Shown here: piece after piece, positions 46,037 through 58,487 of the stretch
How positions within the stretch are numbered: position 1 is the first letter of the stretch
How the letters are laid out: each line of letters begins with the position of its first letter
Assembly (NCBI RefSeq): GCF_014633365.1
Contig: NC_068352.1
Location: 19,315,310 to 19,379,309 of the forward strand
Direction: 5' to 3'
DNA from: Diospyros lotus
Lineage: Eukaryota; Streptophyta; Magnoliopsida; Ericales; Ebenaceae
DNA length: 64,000 nucleotides
The notes under the pieces: model-generated
Seen by the model: only the letters and a program-made list of their open reading frames with translations
Databases searched by the model: none
Told to the model about the DNA's origin: nothing
Translations under genes and position numbers: made by a program

Positions 46037-48070
46037 ATGGCAAGTGAAGGTAGAAATTTTGAAAATGTTGAAAATGTTGAGTTTGAAGCTCAAAATTTTC
46101 AAACACAAGAGAGTGAAACTCAACAAAAGGGAGGTGGAAAAATTTCTACTTCTGATATTTTTAATATTCATTTCAAGAAAACACCAAAAGGAGATGGTAA
46201 ATTTGATGTATCTTGTAATTATTGTAATCAGGTATACAAATTCAAGCAAGGAGGTGGATATGGTACTTTCGCCCGACATTTGCAAACAAAGCACCCGCTC
46301 AAGGTTGGATTGAGCCGCGATCAAACACAAATATCCGGGTTTGCTACCTCTTCAAACTCTCCTCAATTATTTCATTATAATGAAGCTAATTGTAGGTCTG
46401 GTTTAGCTGAAATGGTAGCAATTGATCATTTATCTTTTAGTTTTGGTGAAAAATTAGGTTTTACTCGATTTTGTCAAAACTTTGTTAATCCTAGTTTTAA
46501 ATCAATTCCTAGAAATACTTTGAAAAGGAATTTGTTAAAATTGTTTAAAAACTCAAAAATTGAATTGATAACATATTTTCAAAACAATAATATTAATGTT
46601 TCTATTTGTAGTGATATTTGGAGTGATCATTGGCAAACTCATTCATATATGGGTATTACTTGTCATTGGGTTGATGAAAATTATGTTTTACAAAAAAGAA
46701 TTCTTGCGTATCAATATTTTGATGAAAGTCATAATGCTGAAAATATTTGTAGATTAATTCAACAAATTTTACAAGAATATAGATTAGTTAATAGAATTTT
46801 TTCAATTTCTTTTGATAATGCATCGGCTAATACTGCTTCTATTAATGAATTGAAAAGAATTTGCCAACCAAATTTTGGTGGAAGATTTTTTCATGTTAGA
46901 TGTGCATGCCATGTTTTAAATTTATGTGTTCAAGATGGTATTAAGTCACTTAATTCTTATTTAGATCCAATTAGAAATGTTATTTCTTATATTTGGGTAC
47001 ACCCTCGAACTGCAAAAGCATGGGCACATTTTTGCACCTCCAATGGTCAAACCCCAAAACGTTTTTCAAAAGATGTCCCTACTCGTTGGAACTCAACTTT
47101 TAAATTACTTAATCAATCTTTTGAATATAAAGATTTATTGTGTTCTTTTGCAGCAAATTATATTCCACAATATCCTATTTTTCCAACTATGTGGAATGTT
47201 TGTAGTTCAATTTTGAATATTTTACGAATTTTTAATGATGCTACTCATAAACTTAGTAGTGTTTATAAACCAACTTCACATCAATTTTTAATAGAAGCAA
47301 TGAATGTGGTCGGTGTATTAATGGAAGGAATTAATGTTGAAGAAATTTGTCATGCTGTTTTAGAAATGAGAGAAAAATGGTTACGTTATTATCAATTTAT
47401 TCCTGAAATTTATCTTGTTACTATGGTATTTGATCCTAGATGTAAATTTGATGGTTTAATTGAGTGTTTGTCTAACTATTATTCGTTGTTAGGATTAGAA
47501 AATAATGAAGAAATTGATGTGAATATTATAATTTCTAAGGTTAGAACTTTATGCAATCAATTATATGAAGCATATGTTATTGCTCCTAGTAGTGAAGAAT
47601 CATTTCCATCCATGGCTTCGCATTCCTCTTCCTCCCAACCAATGAAATGGGGTCATAAATTTTTAGATCAAAGGAGGAAAAAACCTAGATCGAGCTCACA
47701 TTCGGAGCTCGAAACTTATCTAACCACAGTTTTTGAGTTTGGTGATGATACAGGTTTAAATTTTGAAATTTTGGAGTGGTGGAAAAGGCACAAGGAGACA
47801 TTTCCAACTCTTGCAATTATTGCAAGTCAACTTCTTGCAGTTCCAGCTTCAACTGTAGTCGTTGAACAAACATTCAGTAGTGGAGGCAACATTTTGGACG
47901 AAAGAAGATCAAGATTGGCTCCAGAATCATTGGAAGGTCAAGTTTGCCTCGATGATTGGGAAATAGCTAACATGCGACGTCAAGAAGAACTTATCCATTC
48001 ATCATCATCTGACGAATGGGTTAATGATGGTTCAACAACGGCGACTTCCGACTCCAATGAAGATGCGTAG
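46037..48070 (+). CDS. hAT transposase, BED zinc-finger (RICESLEEPER-like), 677 aa
   Basis: A single uninterrupted frame from ATGGCAAGTG to TAG. I chose this start over an in-frame ATG 78 nt upstream, because that extension codes only hydrophobic low-complexity residues from AT-rich leader. Domains: BED-type finger (CNYCNQVY...HLQTKH, ~residues 54-80), a DUF4413/hAT core (SICSDIWSDHW, ISFDNASANTAS, HVRCACHVLNLCVQDG), and the C-terminal dimerisation region (VPASTVVVEQTFSSGGNILD) followed by an acidic, Ser-rich tail. It would bind the element ends and catalyse cut-and-paste transposition in the nucleus. Intact inverted repeats and target duplication around it argue for a transposon, not a domesticated gene. 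Confidence 0.93.
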   Translation: MASEGRNFENVENVEFEAQNFQTQESETQQKGGGKISTSDIFNIHFKKTPKGDGKFDVSCNYCNQVYKFKQGGGYGTFARHLQTKHPLKVGLSRDQTQISGFATSSNSPQLFHYNEANCRSGLAEMVAIDHLSFSFGEKLGFTRFCQNFVNPSFKSIPRNTLKRNLLKLFKNSKIELITYFQNNNINVSICSDIWSDHWQTHSYMGITCHWVDENYVLQKRILAYQYFDESHNAENICRLIQQILQEYRLVNRIFSISFDNASANTASINELKRICQPNFGGRFFHVRCACHVLNLCVQDGIKSLNSYLDPIRNVISYIWVHPRTAKAWAHFCTSNGQTPKRFSKDVPTRWNSTFKLLNQSFEYKDLLCSFAANYIPQYPIFPTMWNVCSSILNILRIFNDATHKLSSVYKPTSHQFLIEAMNVVGVLMEGINVEEICHAVLEMREKWLRYYQFIPEIYLVTMVFDPRCKFDGLIECLSNYYSLLGLENNEEIDVNIIISKVRTLCNQLYEAYVIAPSSEESFPSMASHSSSSQPMKWGHKFLDQRRKKPRSSSHSELETYLTTVFEFGDDTGLNFEILEWWKRHKETFPTLAIIASQLLAVPASTVVVEQTFSSGGNILDERRSRLAPESLEGQVCLDDWEIANMRRQEELIHSSSSDEWVNDGSTTATSDSNEDA

Positions 48071-48801
48071 GATCCAACTCATCCAAGTCCATATTTTATT
48101 TTTTTTCACATTTGTAAAAATTAATTTCTTGTATTACATTTTTGTTGTAATTATTTTTTAATGAAATTAAGTCTAATTCTATTTTTTATTTTTTATTTTT
48201 CACATTTGTAAAAATTAATTACTTGTATTACATACTTGTTTAGTTGTTTTAATTATTTTTAATGAAATTATTACTTATATTTCTTCAATTTTTAGTAGTG
48301 TTTTTTTATTAAAAATATGGTTGAGAATATTTATATTTACAATTACATTTAACAATTAAAAATCGAAACCAAACTGAACCGAACAACGGAACAAGGACCA
48401 AAATTGAATACAACAATATTTAAAAAAAATTAAAAAAATTCGGTTTGAACCGGAACCGGAACCGTTGACCGAACCGGCTCAAACCGTTGACCGAACCGGT
48501 CCAAACCGTTGACCGAACCGGCACGAACCGGAACCGGAACCGAACCGTCCCAAACCGCCCTTGGGCGGTTCGGTTCAGGTTCAAAGATTTCTTGAACCGG
48601 AACCGGCGGTTCATGAACCGTGGCCATGTCTAGATGAAGTTGCAGAGGAATGAGGAAATAAGGTGGCGACAGCGAGTTAAGGAGGCGAAACCTTAGGCTT
48701 GACCCACTGTTGGGGTCTGAATCCAATTTGCTGCAACCAGTCCGCGTGGATCTGGATCGGGTCAACAACCCAATCCAATCATTCGATCCAATAATCTAAC
48801 C

Positions 48802-48802
<1 letters not shown>

Positions 48803-48855
<53 letters not shown>
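48803..48855. repeat. (AAT)n microsatellite
   Basis: About 17 uninterrupted AAT/ATA triplets. Confidence 0.95.
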
Positions 48856-48856
<1 letters not shown>

Positions 48857-49404
48857 TGAAATTATGAGAAATATTTATAATTTGACATTTATATTAGAAA
48901 TTATTTGTTAGTTACCAAATGGCCAAATTTTAAAGTAAATAACTTTTAAGTTATAAATTATTTTTAATTACCCACCAACTTTATGTTTTAACAATAACCT
49001 TAAGATTACACAATGATATTTATTTATGGATAAATTGAAATTTTCATTATAAAACACTTTGAGATTAACCAAAATTCTAATTAATTACTCTTATAATAAT
49101 TGGCGAACATAAATGTGGTGATTAGTATATTCTATTAGTTTTACTTTACATATCCAAAGATAGTAAAATAGATCTAATTCGTGCATATATGATTATTAAT
49201 GATTGTTTTTATTTTTGTACATCTTAGTATCACCTAAAGGAGAACATTTATATACCTTATGTTTATTCATGTTATATGACTAAATCAAAATTCATGTGAA
49301 AATTTTCCAACTCAAAGCATTAATATACGAGTACTTTAACTTTATTTGCAATATCTATATGTGTTTTACTCTATTCGCATATTTCATATGTTCCTCTTTT
49401 TAAT
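48856..49404. other. AT-rich intergenic stretch
   Basis: AT-rich sequence with no recognised gene or repeat structure. Confidence 0.4.
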
Positions 49405-51020
49405 GAGTTGAATTTTTGTAATTGGAGCGAACAAGTCAGTTTTACTTAGATGTTATGGATCTTGATTTGGTATTCTGAGTTGAGAAACCCATTGCTATTA
49501 TTGCTAAAAGTAACAATGATGAAAAGACTTTCCATAAAATATAAGATTGAATAGATTAAGCTTAATGTTTATGCGATTGACATTGACAGTTGCAAACAAC
49601 TTAATGACAACTTTTCCTAAAATTAATGATGCTAAGGAATTTAAAAAATTTGTGGAAAGGTATTCTCAAACTACTAACAAGTATTTGCTAGTACATTAAT
49701 AAGTACTTTGACCACCATGAAATAAGATAATTCGCGTACCATGCATGGGCATGTTCTTAAAATGATAACCTTAGTAGCAAAATTAAAGACTTTGAGAATG
49801 AATGTGGATTAGTACTTTTTATTACAATTCATACTTAATTCCTTAGCTCCTGAACAATATGGGTCATTTCAAATAAATTACAATACTATAAAGAATAAGT
49901 GGAATGCAAATGAATTGACCAACATGTTTATTCAAGAGGAGACAAAGTTAAAGAATCAAAGAGTTTATTCTGTTCATCTCCTAATTAAGTCATCAAGAAC
50001 TTGGAAATGATTCTAAAAAGAAAGGTGGAAAGAGTAAAAAGAAAACTTTTCACAACCTGAATGAATCTTTTAAGGATGCTCACAAGAAGGAACATGTAAC
50101 CATTAAGTGTCACTTTTATAATAAATGTGGACACTACAAGAAAGATTATTGAAACGTAAAGTTTGGTTTGAAAAGAAATGTAAACTTTATATTTTAATAT
50201 GTTTTGAATCAAACTTTATTAAAATTCCTCATAATACTTGATAGATTGATTATGGTTCTATTACTCATATTTCTAATACGATGTAGGGATTTCTTATGAT
50301 TCGAAGCATAAAGTCAAATGAAAGTTTTATGTTCATGAGGAATAAAACCAAAACTTCTATTAAAGGCAGTGGCACTTATTATTTAATTTTAGACACCAGA
50401 CATTATTTAGATTTATTTAATACTCTTTAATACTCTATATTTTCTCGCAATTTAGTTTCTTTACAAAAGCTTGATGTAGTAGGATTTTATTTTAAATTTG
50501 ATTTTGGATCTTTTAGTTTATTTAAGAATAATAGTTTTATTGTTTCTGGAATGTTATATGATGATCTTTACAAGTTTAAACTTGATAATGTTTTGTTGAG
50601 ACTTTAATGGCCTTACATTATAATTTTGGCACTAAATGCAATTTGGTTGATGAGAATTCTGCTTACTTGTGACACAAATGTTTGTGTCACGTATTTAAAG
50701 AAATGATGCAAAGATTAGTAAATAATGAAATCATTCGATATTTAGATTTTATTGATCTTGAAGTGTGCATTGATTGTATTAAAGGAAAATAAATAAAACA
50801 TACTAAGAAATGAGCCATAAGAAACACATAACTTCTTAAAATTCTACACTGATATTTGTGAACCTTTTGATACTCCATCTTTTGGTAGAGAAAAATATTC
50901 TATCACATTTATTAATAATTTTTCATGTTATGGTTACATTTATCTATTGCATAATAAATTTCAATTGATTAATGTACTTGAGGTGTATATTAAAGAGATT
51001 GAGTGACAATTAGATATGAT
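49405..51020 (+). pseudogene. Decayed Ty1/copia gag-pol remnant
   Basis: In broken frames one can read a copia gag start (NWSEQV, then MDLDL), the gag core (LAPEQYGSFQINYN), a CCHC knuckle remnant (KCHFYNKCGHYKKDY, 50107-50151), a protease-like segment (DYGSITHIS), a GAG-pre-integrase segment and the start of integrase (FITFIDDFS-like, about 50900). Stops and shifts are everywhere. No RT or LTR was found. Confidence 0.7.
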
Positions 51021-54000
51021 ATGCCCTACAAATAGCAAACAGTTCGGGTATGGAGCGGACCCAAGAGTCAAATTTGGCTTAGATCTATAAAAAGAGCTTT
51101 GGGGCAAACATGCACATAAATGGGCTGAAATAAAAATACAAGGGAAGATGAGCAAAGAAGAGAGCCAATCAAACAAAATACTAAGAGGAAGGAACTCAAT
51201 TTCACTATGATCGTGTAACCACTTGATCATGGCTCCCCAAGCAAATTAGGCCATGATCGAGTGGCCACTCAATTATGGCTCACCAAGGCAATTCAGTCGC
51301 TCCATCCACCACTCTCGGGAGCCTCCCTTGTAAACAATGGATCCTCCTGAGGCGTTCCTCAAACTAAATATATCAAGAATATTCTAAGATTCTACGGAAT
51401 ATGTAAAAAAGTATGCTGAGAATATACCAAGAATATGCCACCCGAGAAGCCTGAGATGGCTGACATGAAAGGAATCACATATATGGTGATATAGACAAAA
51501 ATAAAATTTTACCTGTGATGAGAGGTCAATATTTCCTAAATCTTAATGAATTATATCCTCATTTTGGCTTTATAATTATGCTTAAAATAAATAATTATTT
51601 GCATTACATATTATTACAGGATGAAGCAAGGAAGTTGACTTCTACAATTAATTAGGGGGCATAAATCAAAGACGTTGGATTACCCATTATTGTTGCTCAA
51701 ATTCATGGGTCAACTATGGAGTCTAGAGGATGTTTCAAGTGCACTTGACCCAATTATCAAATAGAATCTAACATAAGAAAGGCTTAAGACCAACCAAAGG
51801 CTCAAGACCAATCAAAGGCCTAACAAAGCCCAATTTGTAGAAGACTTTTCTTTATTTTGTATTTTTTTTTATGAGTGATTTACCACCTAAAGTCTTTTGT
51901 ATTCTTATGAGTAGTCCACCACCTAAAGTCTTTTGTAGTTTTTGTCTTTTACCTAATTTTCTTCCACTAGTTAGGTGAATGTTTTGTAAGTGCCCATTAA
52001 ATATAATTATGTTTAGTTGAATAATTGTGTGATTTGTATTGCATCTTGTGGGTTATAAATAGTTCACTTAGGTGTATTTGTAAAGAGGGTGTTATTACTT
52101 GAATCAAAGTTTAGTTTTGTTCTTAGAGTTTCTCTTAGAGAATTGCTCTTATTCTCTCTCTTGTTTTCTCTTGTAATCTTACTTTTTTTTTTTTTCTTCT
52201 TTTAAATTCTTATGTCATTTATTGTTACTTTATTATCCACTGCCTAAATGGTCAGTTAATTTCTGCCTTTAAATTTCTGTAATTTTAATTCTTGTCTTTT
52301 AATTATCCATCGCCTAAATGGCCGGTTAGTTTATACTATTTTAATTCTTGCCATTTAAATTCTATTATTTAAATTTCTCCATTTAAATTCTTGTTAATTA
52401 ACTTTTAAATGGAAATGAGTAACTAAATCTAATCTTGGGTTAAGGCAAGGATAGTGTCCAACGCCAATGATTCCCAAAGAAAGCTGCGCTTTAAATGAGT
52501 AATATTAATTTAAATTTCAGTATGAGTGTGTTTTAATTATTAAGAAATCACTAGGTTTGGATTGGAGCGTAAGCCTAACTTAGAGCTTTCATGTCACGCA
52601 TGAGAGTTACTAGAATTGGAAATGCTATCATACCCTTACCCGGATGATTAATTTAGTTGTTTTGTATATTAATTGTAATTGGATTTATGGTAGTTGCTTA
52701 AATTAGAATCCCACATATTATGTATGGGGATTGCTTAAACTAGAACTATCATCATCTCTAATTGCATTTAGTAACAAACTCTCATATCTGAAATTAAATT
52801 AATGTTACTAACCTTGTCTGCTAAAATTTAGGAATAAACAGGTTGGTGCTGAAATTGTCTTAACTCAAGTGCTATCCAATTTTATATCTTCACCTTGAGT
52901 ATTTATTTCAACTTCTACCTTGCTTTATGTTCTAGTATCTCTTATCTAAAAAATCATAAAAAAATTCTTGTTATCAATCCACCTAAATGCGTGTGCGTGT
53001 GTGTGACATTCTTTTTCTTTTGCCATAAATAAATCTCTCAGTGAATGACCTGGACTTATCCAAAAAATATAAATTTAAATTTAGATTACAACTGCACTCG
53101 TACACTGACGAGTATAAACCTCTCACCTAAATAAAGAAAAAAAATATAAAATTTTTATTATGTTTTATTTTGTGTTTTAATTGCAGGGTGAGAGTGCAGC
53201 CAACCATGTATCAGATACATGTAGCAAAATAAAACATATACGCCATACATAGTTTGAGTATTTAAGAAACATGCATATTCAACAAATAAAAATAAATAAA
53301 TACATACCTATTGTCTGATGAAGGGATGTAGTACAAAAATAGTTTCTATACTAAGACTGAATCCACCTCAAGTAGTGGTGGTCCTAATTGGTCCACACCT
53401 AGTATGCAGAATGATATCGTTCCGGTCACATCTTACTATACTAGATACAGAGGTTCCGTGTATTACCAACGTCTCAAAATTATATGTGTAACCTTCATAC
53501 ATATTATTTTTCTAGCAGTAGAAAAATTTCAAAAAAAGCAAAGAAGGAAGAAAAAGCAACGTGAGAGAAGAAGAATTATTGATTGAAGCAGAAGGCCCTT
53601 TGCTTCTTTTAATTAATCCATCTCTCTCCAATTATTAAACTCTTTCTTTAATTAATTAATCTCCATTTCAATTATTTAATCTTTTCCTCCTCAATTATTT
53701 GTCTTCCTCTTCCCTAATTAATCTTCATCCTCCAATTCTAATTTCAATTTGAAATTTGCCACTCCCCCTACCAGGCTCTCCAATTTTTCTACCACATTGG
53801 CAACCCAATTATTGGCACTTGGGGGGCCAAGACTCAATATTTGACCGACCACTTCTAGGATGTGGATACCAAACGCAATACTATATAGTTTATGACTTTC
53901 TAAGTTCATTACTGGCTAGTAATCATATAATACCAAAATCTTTTTTTAATTTCGGCTAACCCATTCACCTATTAATGTAATGTCTTCAAATCCTGACGAA

Positions 54001-54299
54001 AATCCGAGAGTTCTTGAATAGCGTCTAACAACGGTTTAGCATAGTATAGATGTCAGTGAAGTCTCACTTTAAGTGAATCTATTACAGTTGACGATTACCG
54101 TGTGTTATAATCTTTCCATCACCTAACGTCCCGACTGAACTAGAGCTATGAAGTGATAAACTCACAAACTCAGTAACTATGTGTCAGATCTTATTAATAT
54201 GTCTCATTTATATAATTGATTGAAGAAAATATGAATGAAGAAAACCTTGCCCTTTATTGATTTATACAAAGATACAATGAATGCATAAAATAGCCCTGC
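51021..54299. other. Intergenic stretch with LTR-like fragment and small repeats
   Basis: A TATA-like 'gggttataaatagttc' near 52051 with a CT-rich downstream leader (52090-52190) suggests an LTR or old promoter. A loosely duplicated block containing 'cctaaatggycrgtta' occurs at 52243 and 52312. No coding region is supported. Around 53550-53730, 'aattattaa' and CT-rich motifs recur. Confidence 0.35.
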
Positions 54300-55320
54300 T
54301 ATATATCATCCAAATTTAGTATTAGGGCACACAACACTAACATGACACATGTCCTTCTCACCCTTTCTTATAAATAAGAGACGTGCCTCATCTCTCAAGT
54401 ATGCTCACTCAGATACTTGAATCCTATTTTTGTGCTCAAGTACTCGAAGACTAACTTAAGTATCAAAGGGTTTGTGCGGGAATAACCTCTCGTGCTTCTC
54501 ACCATTTGTTTGTTTTGGTAGGCCTATTGGTCCTCTCGGTCATTTGAGGCCTCCCGTTCATCAACAAACAATCGTTCATCCGCAAGATATCCTTCCTTTA
54601 GGCCTCCTGATCATTTGCCTCAAGGTCTCCTAATCATCCATGGATAGGAACTTTAAGATCAATTTTTTCACATTATAAAGTCATTGTTGTATTTTGACAA
54701 CAACAATTAGCGTTATCTGTGGGAAGTGTAATGATAAGTCAAACAAAGAATGTTATCAACGGCAAACACTAGAGGCAATCAATGAATTTTCTCTCAAGGT
54801 GTTGAACTTCGCCTTCTCTCACGAGACTCTCAGCACTCAATGGGAGCACAGTTGCCTCTACATGACTCTCAACCACATGGAAACATTTAGTCACCTCCCC
54901 TAGATCTCAGTAGCAGATGGGGACTCAACCACCTCCACTAGGTTTTCAACACCTGGTTAATCAGCATGAATATCATAATGGGTCTGGTTCTTCATGACAG
55001 GCTCCTTTTACTATCCTTTGGGTAGAATATGAAGCGCTATGATAATAGCATATTAAAGAAATGCAAGCCTTACGAGATATGATAGGAATGCTTCAAAGTA
55101 TGGTTCTTTGTGCAACGTTACTTGCAATGCTAACAAAATTTATATCGAAAATTGACCAACAAAGAACACTTAGCAAATGGATGAGAAAATCAATTCTTAT
55201 CGAGAAGTTACGTTTGACTTCCACTCTCAATCCTTTCTTTATCGAGAAAGTCAATCCAAATTCCCTCAATGAGAAGCTAATTCCTCTTCAAAATAAAATA
55301 AAAAACGAAGACAAAATTAT
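54300..55320 (+). mobile_element. Truncated gypsy (Tat-like) element: LTR end, primer site, gag remnant
   Basis: An LTR-like stretch with TATA-like 'cttataaataagagacg' (about 54367) ends ...caacaaca at about 54705. It is followed by attagcgttatctgtggg, close to the 'attggcgccatctgtgggaa' site at this place in Tat-lineage elements. Gag-like fragments follow (for example 55061-55324, charged and Leu-rich). The LTR start and the rest of the element are not identifiable. Confidence 0.4.
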
Positions 55321-55324
55321 CTAG

Positions 55325-56316
55325 AAGATAGAAAAGGCCATCGAGAGAAAAAAAAGGTTAGGAAATCGTGACAAATACGTCTTTTCATTAGGAATTTGTA
55401 ATTTGTAAAATTTCTTTACCAATATTTTATAGAAAAGTCAAAAACCACGTCCACGTAGACATTCTAAATTCTAATTCAAATGCAGTACTGTTAGACCTAA
55501 TTATAAATAAAAAAAACTGTGGGACAGTGACGTGGCATATACGGCTACCATGCATTGGAGAAGAGAATCACAAGAAACGGCTATAATTTCAGCCTCACCA
55601 GTAGGCAGTAGTCCGTACCCACCAAAGCCAACATATAGGGGGCCATTGGGCACAGAGCCCGGACCCATCTTGGAATGGTAGTACTTGCTGTCCTCAGAAT
55701 ATTTTACTTAGCTATCACAATTTAATAATAATATATATCATTCCAAATTTAATTTCTAAACATTGAGAATATTAAATTGGAATAGTTTATTTTCAGTAAC
55801 AATAACCATATATTTATTCTTCTCTCTATCTAAATATTAATAAATCACAATATTACATACAATTACATTAAATATTTTTTCCAAAAAAAAAAAAAAAAAA
55901 ATACAGCGTGAAAAGCCAACACCATACAGGCTAAAGCCAGTCCACAGTTTCACATATATATATATTCATATTTATATATATGATTCCCAGTGGTCCACAC
56001 CACACAAATTCAATGAGGGATGCCTAGCGAGCCGAAGTGCATCATCATTCATCAATACTTTCACCAAACTTTCTTGAATTTGTTGGATAAATGGTGCTTC
56101 GCATTCATCATCTCTGTCTCTTATCTACACACCAGGGCAAGGGGCTTTCCCAAAAATGGAGCCAAGAATTGAATTCAAAGTGTCAAGAAATAGCTCAAGT
56201 TAGTTTACATTTTTTTTTGACTTCTACTTCTCTTTTCTGAGTAATTCACTGTGTGGGTGGCAATTGGCCAAGCATCTTCAAGACATGAAAATCGTAGCTA
56301 GTCTTTTGTCTTCGTT
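55325..56316. other. TTL downstream region
   Basis: Contains the TTL 3' UTR on the minus strand (next to 56316) and AT-rich spacer with an 18-19-base A run near 55886. No other gene is seen. Confidence 0.5.
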
Positions 56317-58450
56317 TTACGGACTGTCGTATTGCCTTACCATGGACTCCAAGGCTTGACGGCTGGGGCAGACCATCTCTCTCGCCTTGCTCCCGTTCTT
56401 GTAGATGTTGAACGTGGGGACGGTCCGAACGCCCTCGGCTTTTGCGATCCCCGGGCTCTCTTCCACATCCACCTTTAATAACACAAACAACAACATGTCA
56501 AGCTTTTTTCTCTCCTATTACGTTTCGGGTCGACTTCGTAGATTCTAATTCGTTTAGTCGTTTCTATCTATGATCTTGTCTTTAGATTTGTACGTAGTAT
56601 AAGAAGAAAGAAACAATAGAATGTTTGTTGTTCTCTTCTTATGTGAAAAGAAGGATCCCGACATGCAGGCATGCATGCATATTTAGCAACCGGCTAATAA
56701 GTAAATTGATTAGGATCAAGATGCAGAGGTACCTTGAAGAAATGAATGGATGGATATTGAGAAGAAAGTGAGTTGATAAATGAAGATATTTGCTGGCATT
56801 GTTGATTGGATGCTGCCTTAAAATGAACAATTGAAAAGCCTGAAATGTTTTTGAGTTTACAGAAGAGAAAGAGCTTTAGAACAACTGAACTGAAACATCT
56901 TGGAAGGGAAGAGCACCGATTATAGCTATGAGTGTGAGGGATCACCAGGCGAAGATATTGCAGCTTTAAAACGATCGAGATTAGAAACCTCGTCCACTTC
57001 ACCGCTACACTTGGCGTGGGGAGCTTCCTCCTCCTCCTGTCCAGATTTCTTCAATGCAACTTGAGCACGAAGTAGCGATTCAGCAACCTCACTGTCCCCC
57101 GGTAGTTCCCTCCTCAAGACCTCATAATCTCTCGCAGCTTCTGACCATCTTTCAAGCTGTACAACAACAACATCATATCAAGCTTTATCCCACTCAATGG
57201 GTCAGCTGCATGAATTCATGTTGATTGATCCGGCAAATTCCAGTAAAGAGCTTCAAATAAAACGGGAAATATATATGCGTGATTATATATATAACCTTTG
57301 AATTAGAAGCAGCCCTCCTGAGAAGGGCTTTGGTGTAGTTTGGTTGGATCTTGAGAGCTTGGTTGCAGTCCTCAACAGATTGCTCCCACAGCCCAAGCTT
57401 AGACCAACAAACAGCTCTGTTGCAATATAGTACAGAGTTGGACAAGTCGTATTGGAGGCCTTCTCCATAAGCCGAGCAGGCTTCGGCAAATCTTCCAGAA
57501 TCGAAAAGATCTTTACCACGAGAACGAGCTCTTGTCACCGATTTCACATTGTTCAGTAACATGGCAACTTCCATGTTACCATAGTCAATCTTCCCGGCCT
57601 TCTCTGCTGCTGCGATTGCATTCTCAAACCTGCAAGATACCGGTTTTTTTCCTTAATAAACTCAAACTCAACAAATTGCCAATTCCACCACCTCTGTTTA
57701 ACAAAAGTTTAGTTTGGAACTCACCTTCCAAAGGCCATATCGACCAGGGATTGGACATAGAGAACATAAGCTTCAGAGGACATGCCAAAGAACTTTGTTT
57801 GCGAGCACGATGCAGGATAGGGTTCTAACTTGGTAATGCCGGCTAGACTTGAGTCTGCACTTTCGAGTTGGTAGAGCTTCAAGAAGGCTTCTGCTTTGCA
57901 AGCGAATAACTGCGGCGAAGACTCTGCTCCAGCCACCATTGCTGCCTCGCATTCTCTCAGCGCACTCTTCCAGTCGCCAATCTTTCGGGCATCAGCACAT
58001 CGGTTGAGATGCTTCTCCAGTTGAAGCAATTTCTGCAACTCAGTTTTGTCAGACTGTTGCCCTTGAAAACAAAGATGATGACGGGCATTTTCAACCTGCC
58101 CTAACCTGTAGATGATGCGAGGTTAAAGAAAAATTCACAAACTCCCTCAAGGCCACGATTGCGCTAAAATTGTAATCAAAACATAGTGAACTGAATCTCA
58201 TTTTTCAAACTAAAGGATGAACTAGGAGTTCATAGTCTGAAATCTTAATAACCCTCCAGCCAATTATCAAGTAAACACGACATACAACAATTCTCGGACT
58301 TGAGTGTGAGAAAGCGGAAATGGATGATGAACACAAATTGCACTTCGGAAAGGTCCGAAATATATTGCAGAAATTAAGACTTATCAACAACTATATAAGT
58401 TCTATGTTGATCTAAAATCATATCAAAAACCCAAAATAGTGAAGGAATGA

Positions 58451-58487
<37 letters not shown>

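Larger units (their letters stand above)
45493..48632 (+). mobile_element. hAT transposon 2, structurally intact (3,140 bp)
   Basis: Perfect 8-bp target duplication GATGAAGT (45485-45492 and 48633-48640). Terminal inverted repeats TAGACATGGCCA are exact at both ends. Subterminal regions are rich in 'ccggaaccgg' and 'accgttgaccgaaccgg' repeats (45516-45620 and 48440-48610), likely transposase-binding sites. A full transposase frame lies between. Nothing seen disables it. Confidence 0.95.

Noticed and set aside
46037..48070. A domesticated hAT gene (RICESLEEPER/DAYSLEEPER type)
   Set aside because: The frame sits inside exact terminal repeats and an exact 8-bp target duplication, so it is a transposon copy, not an immobilised host gene.
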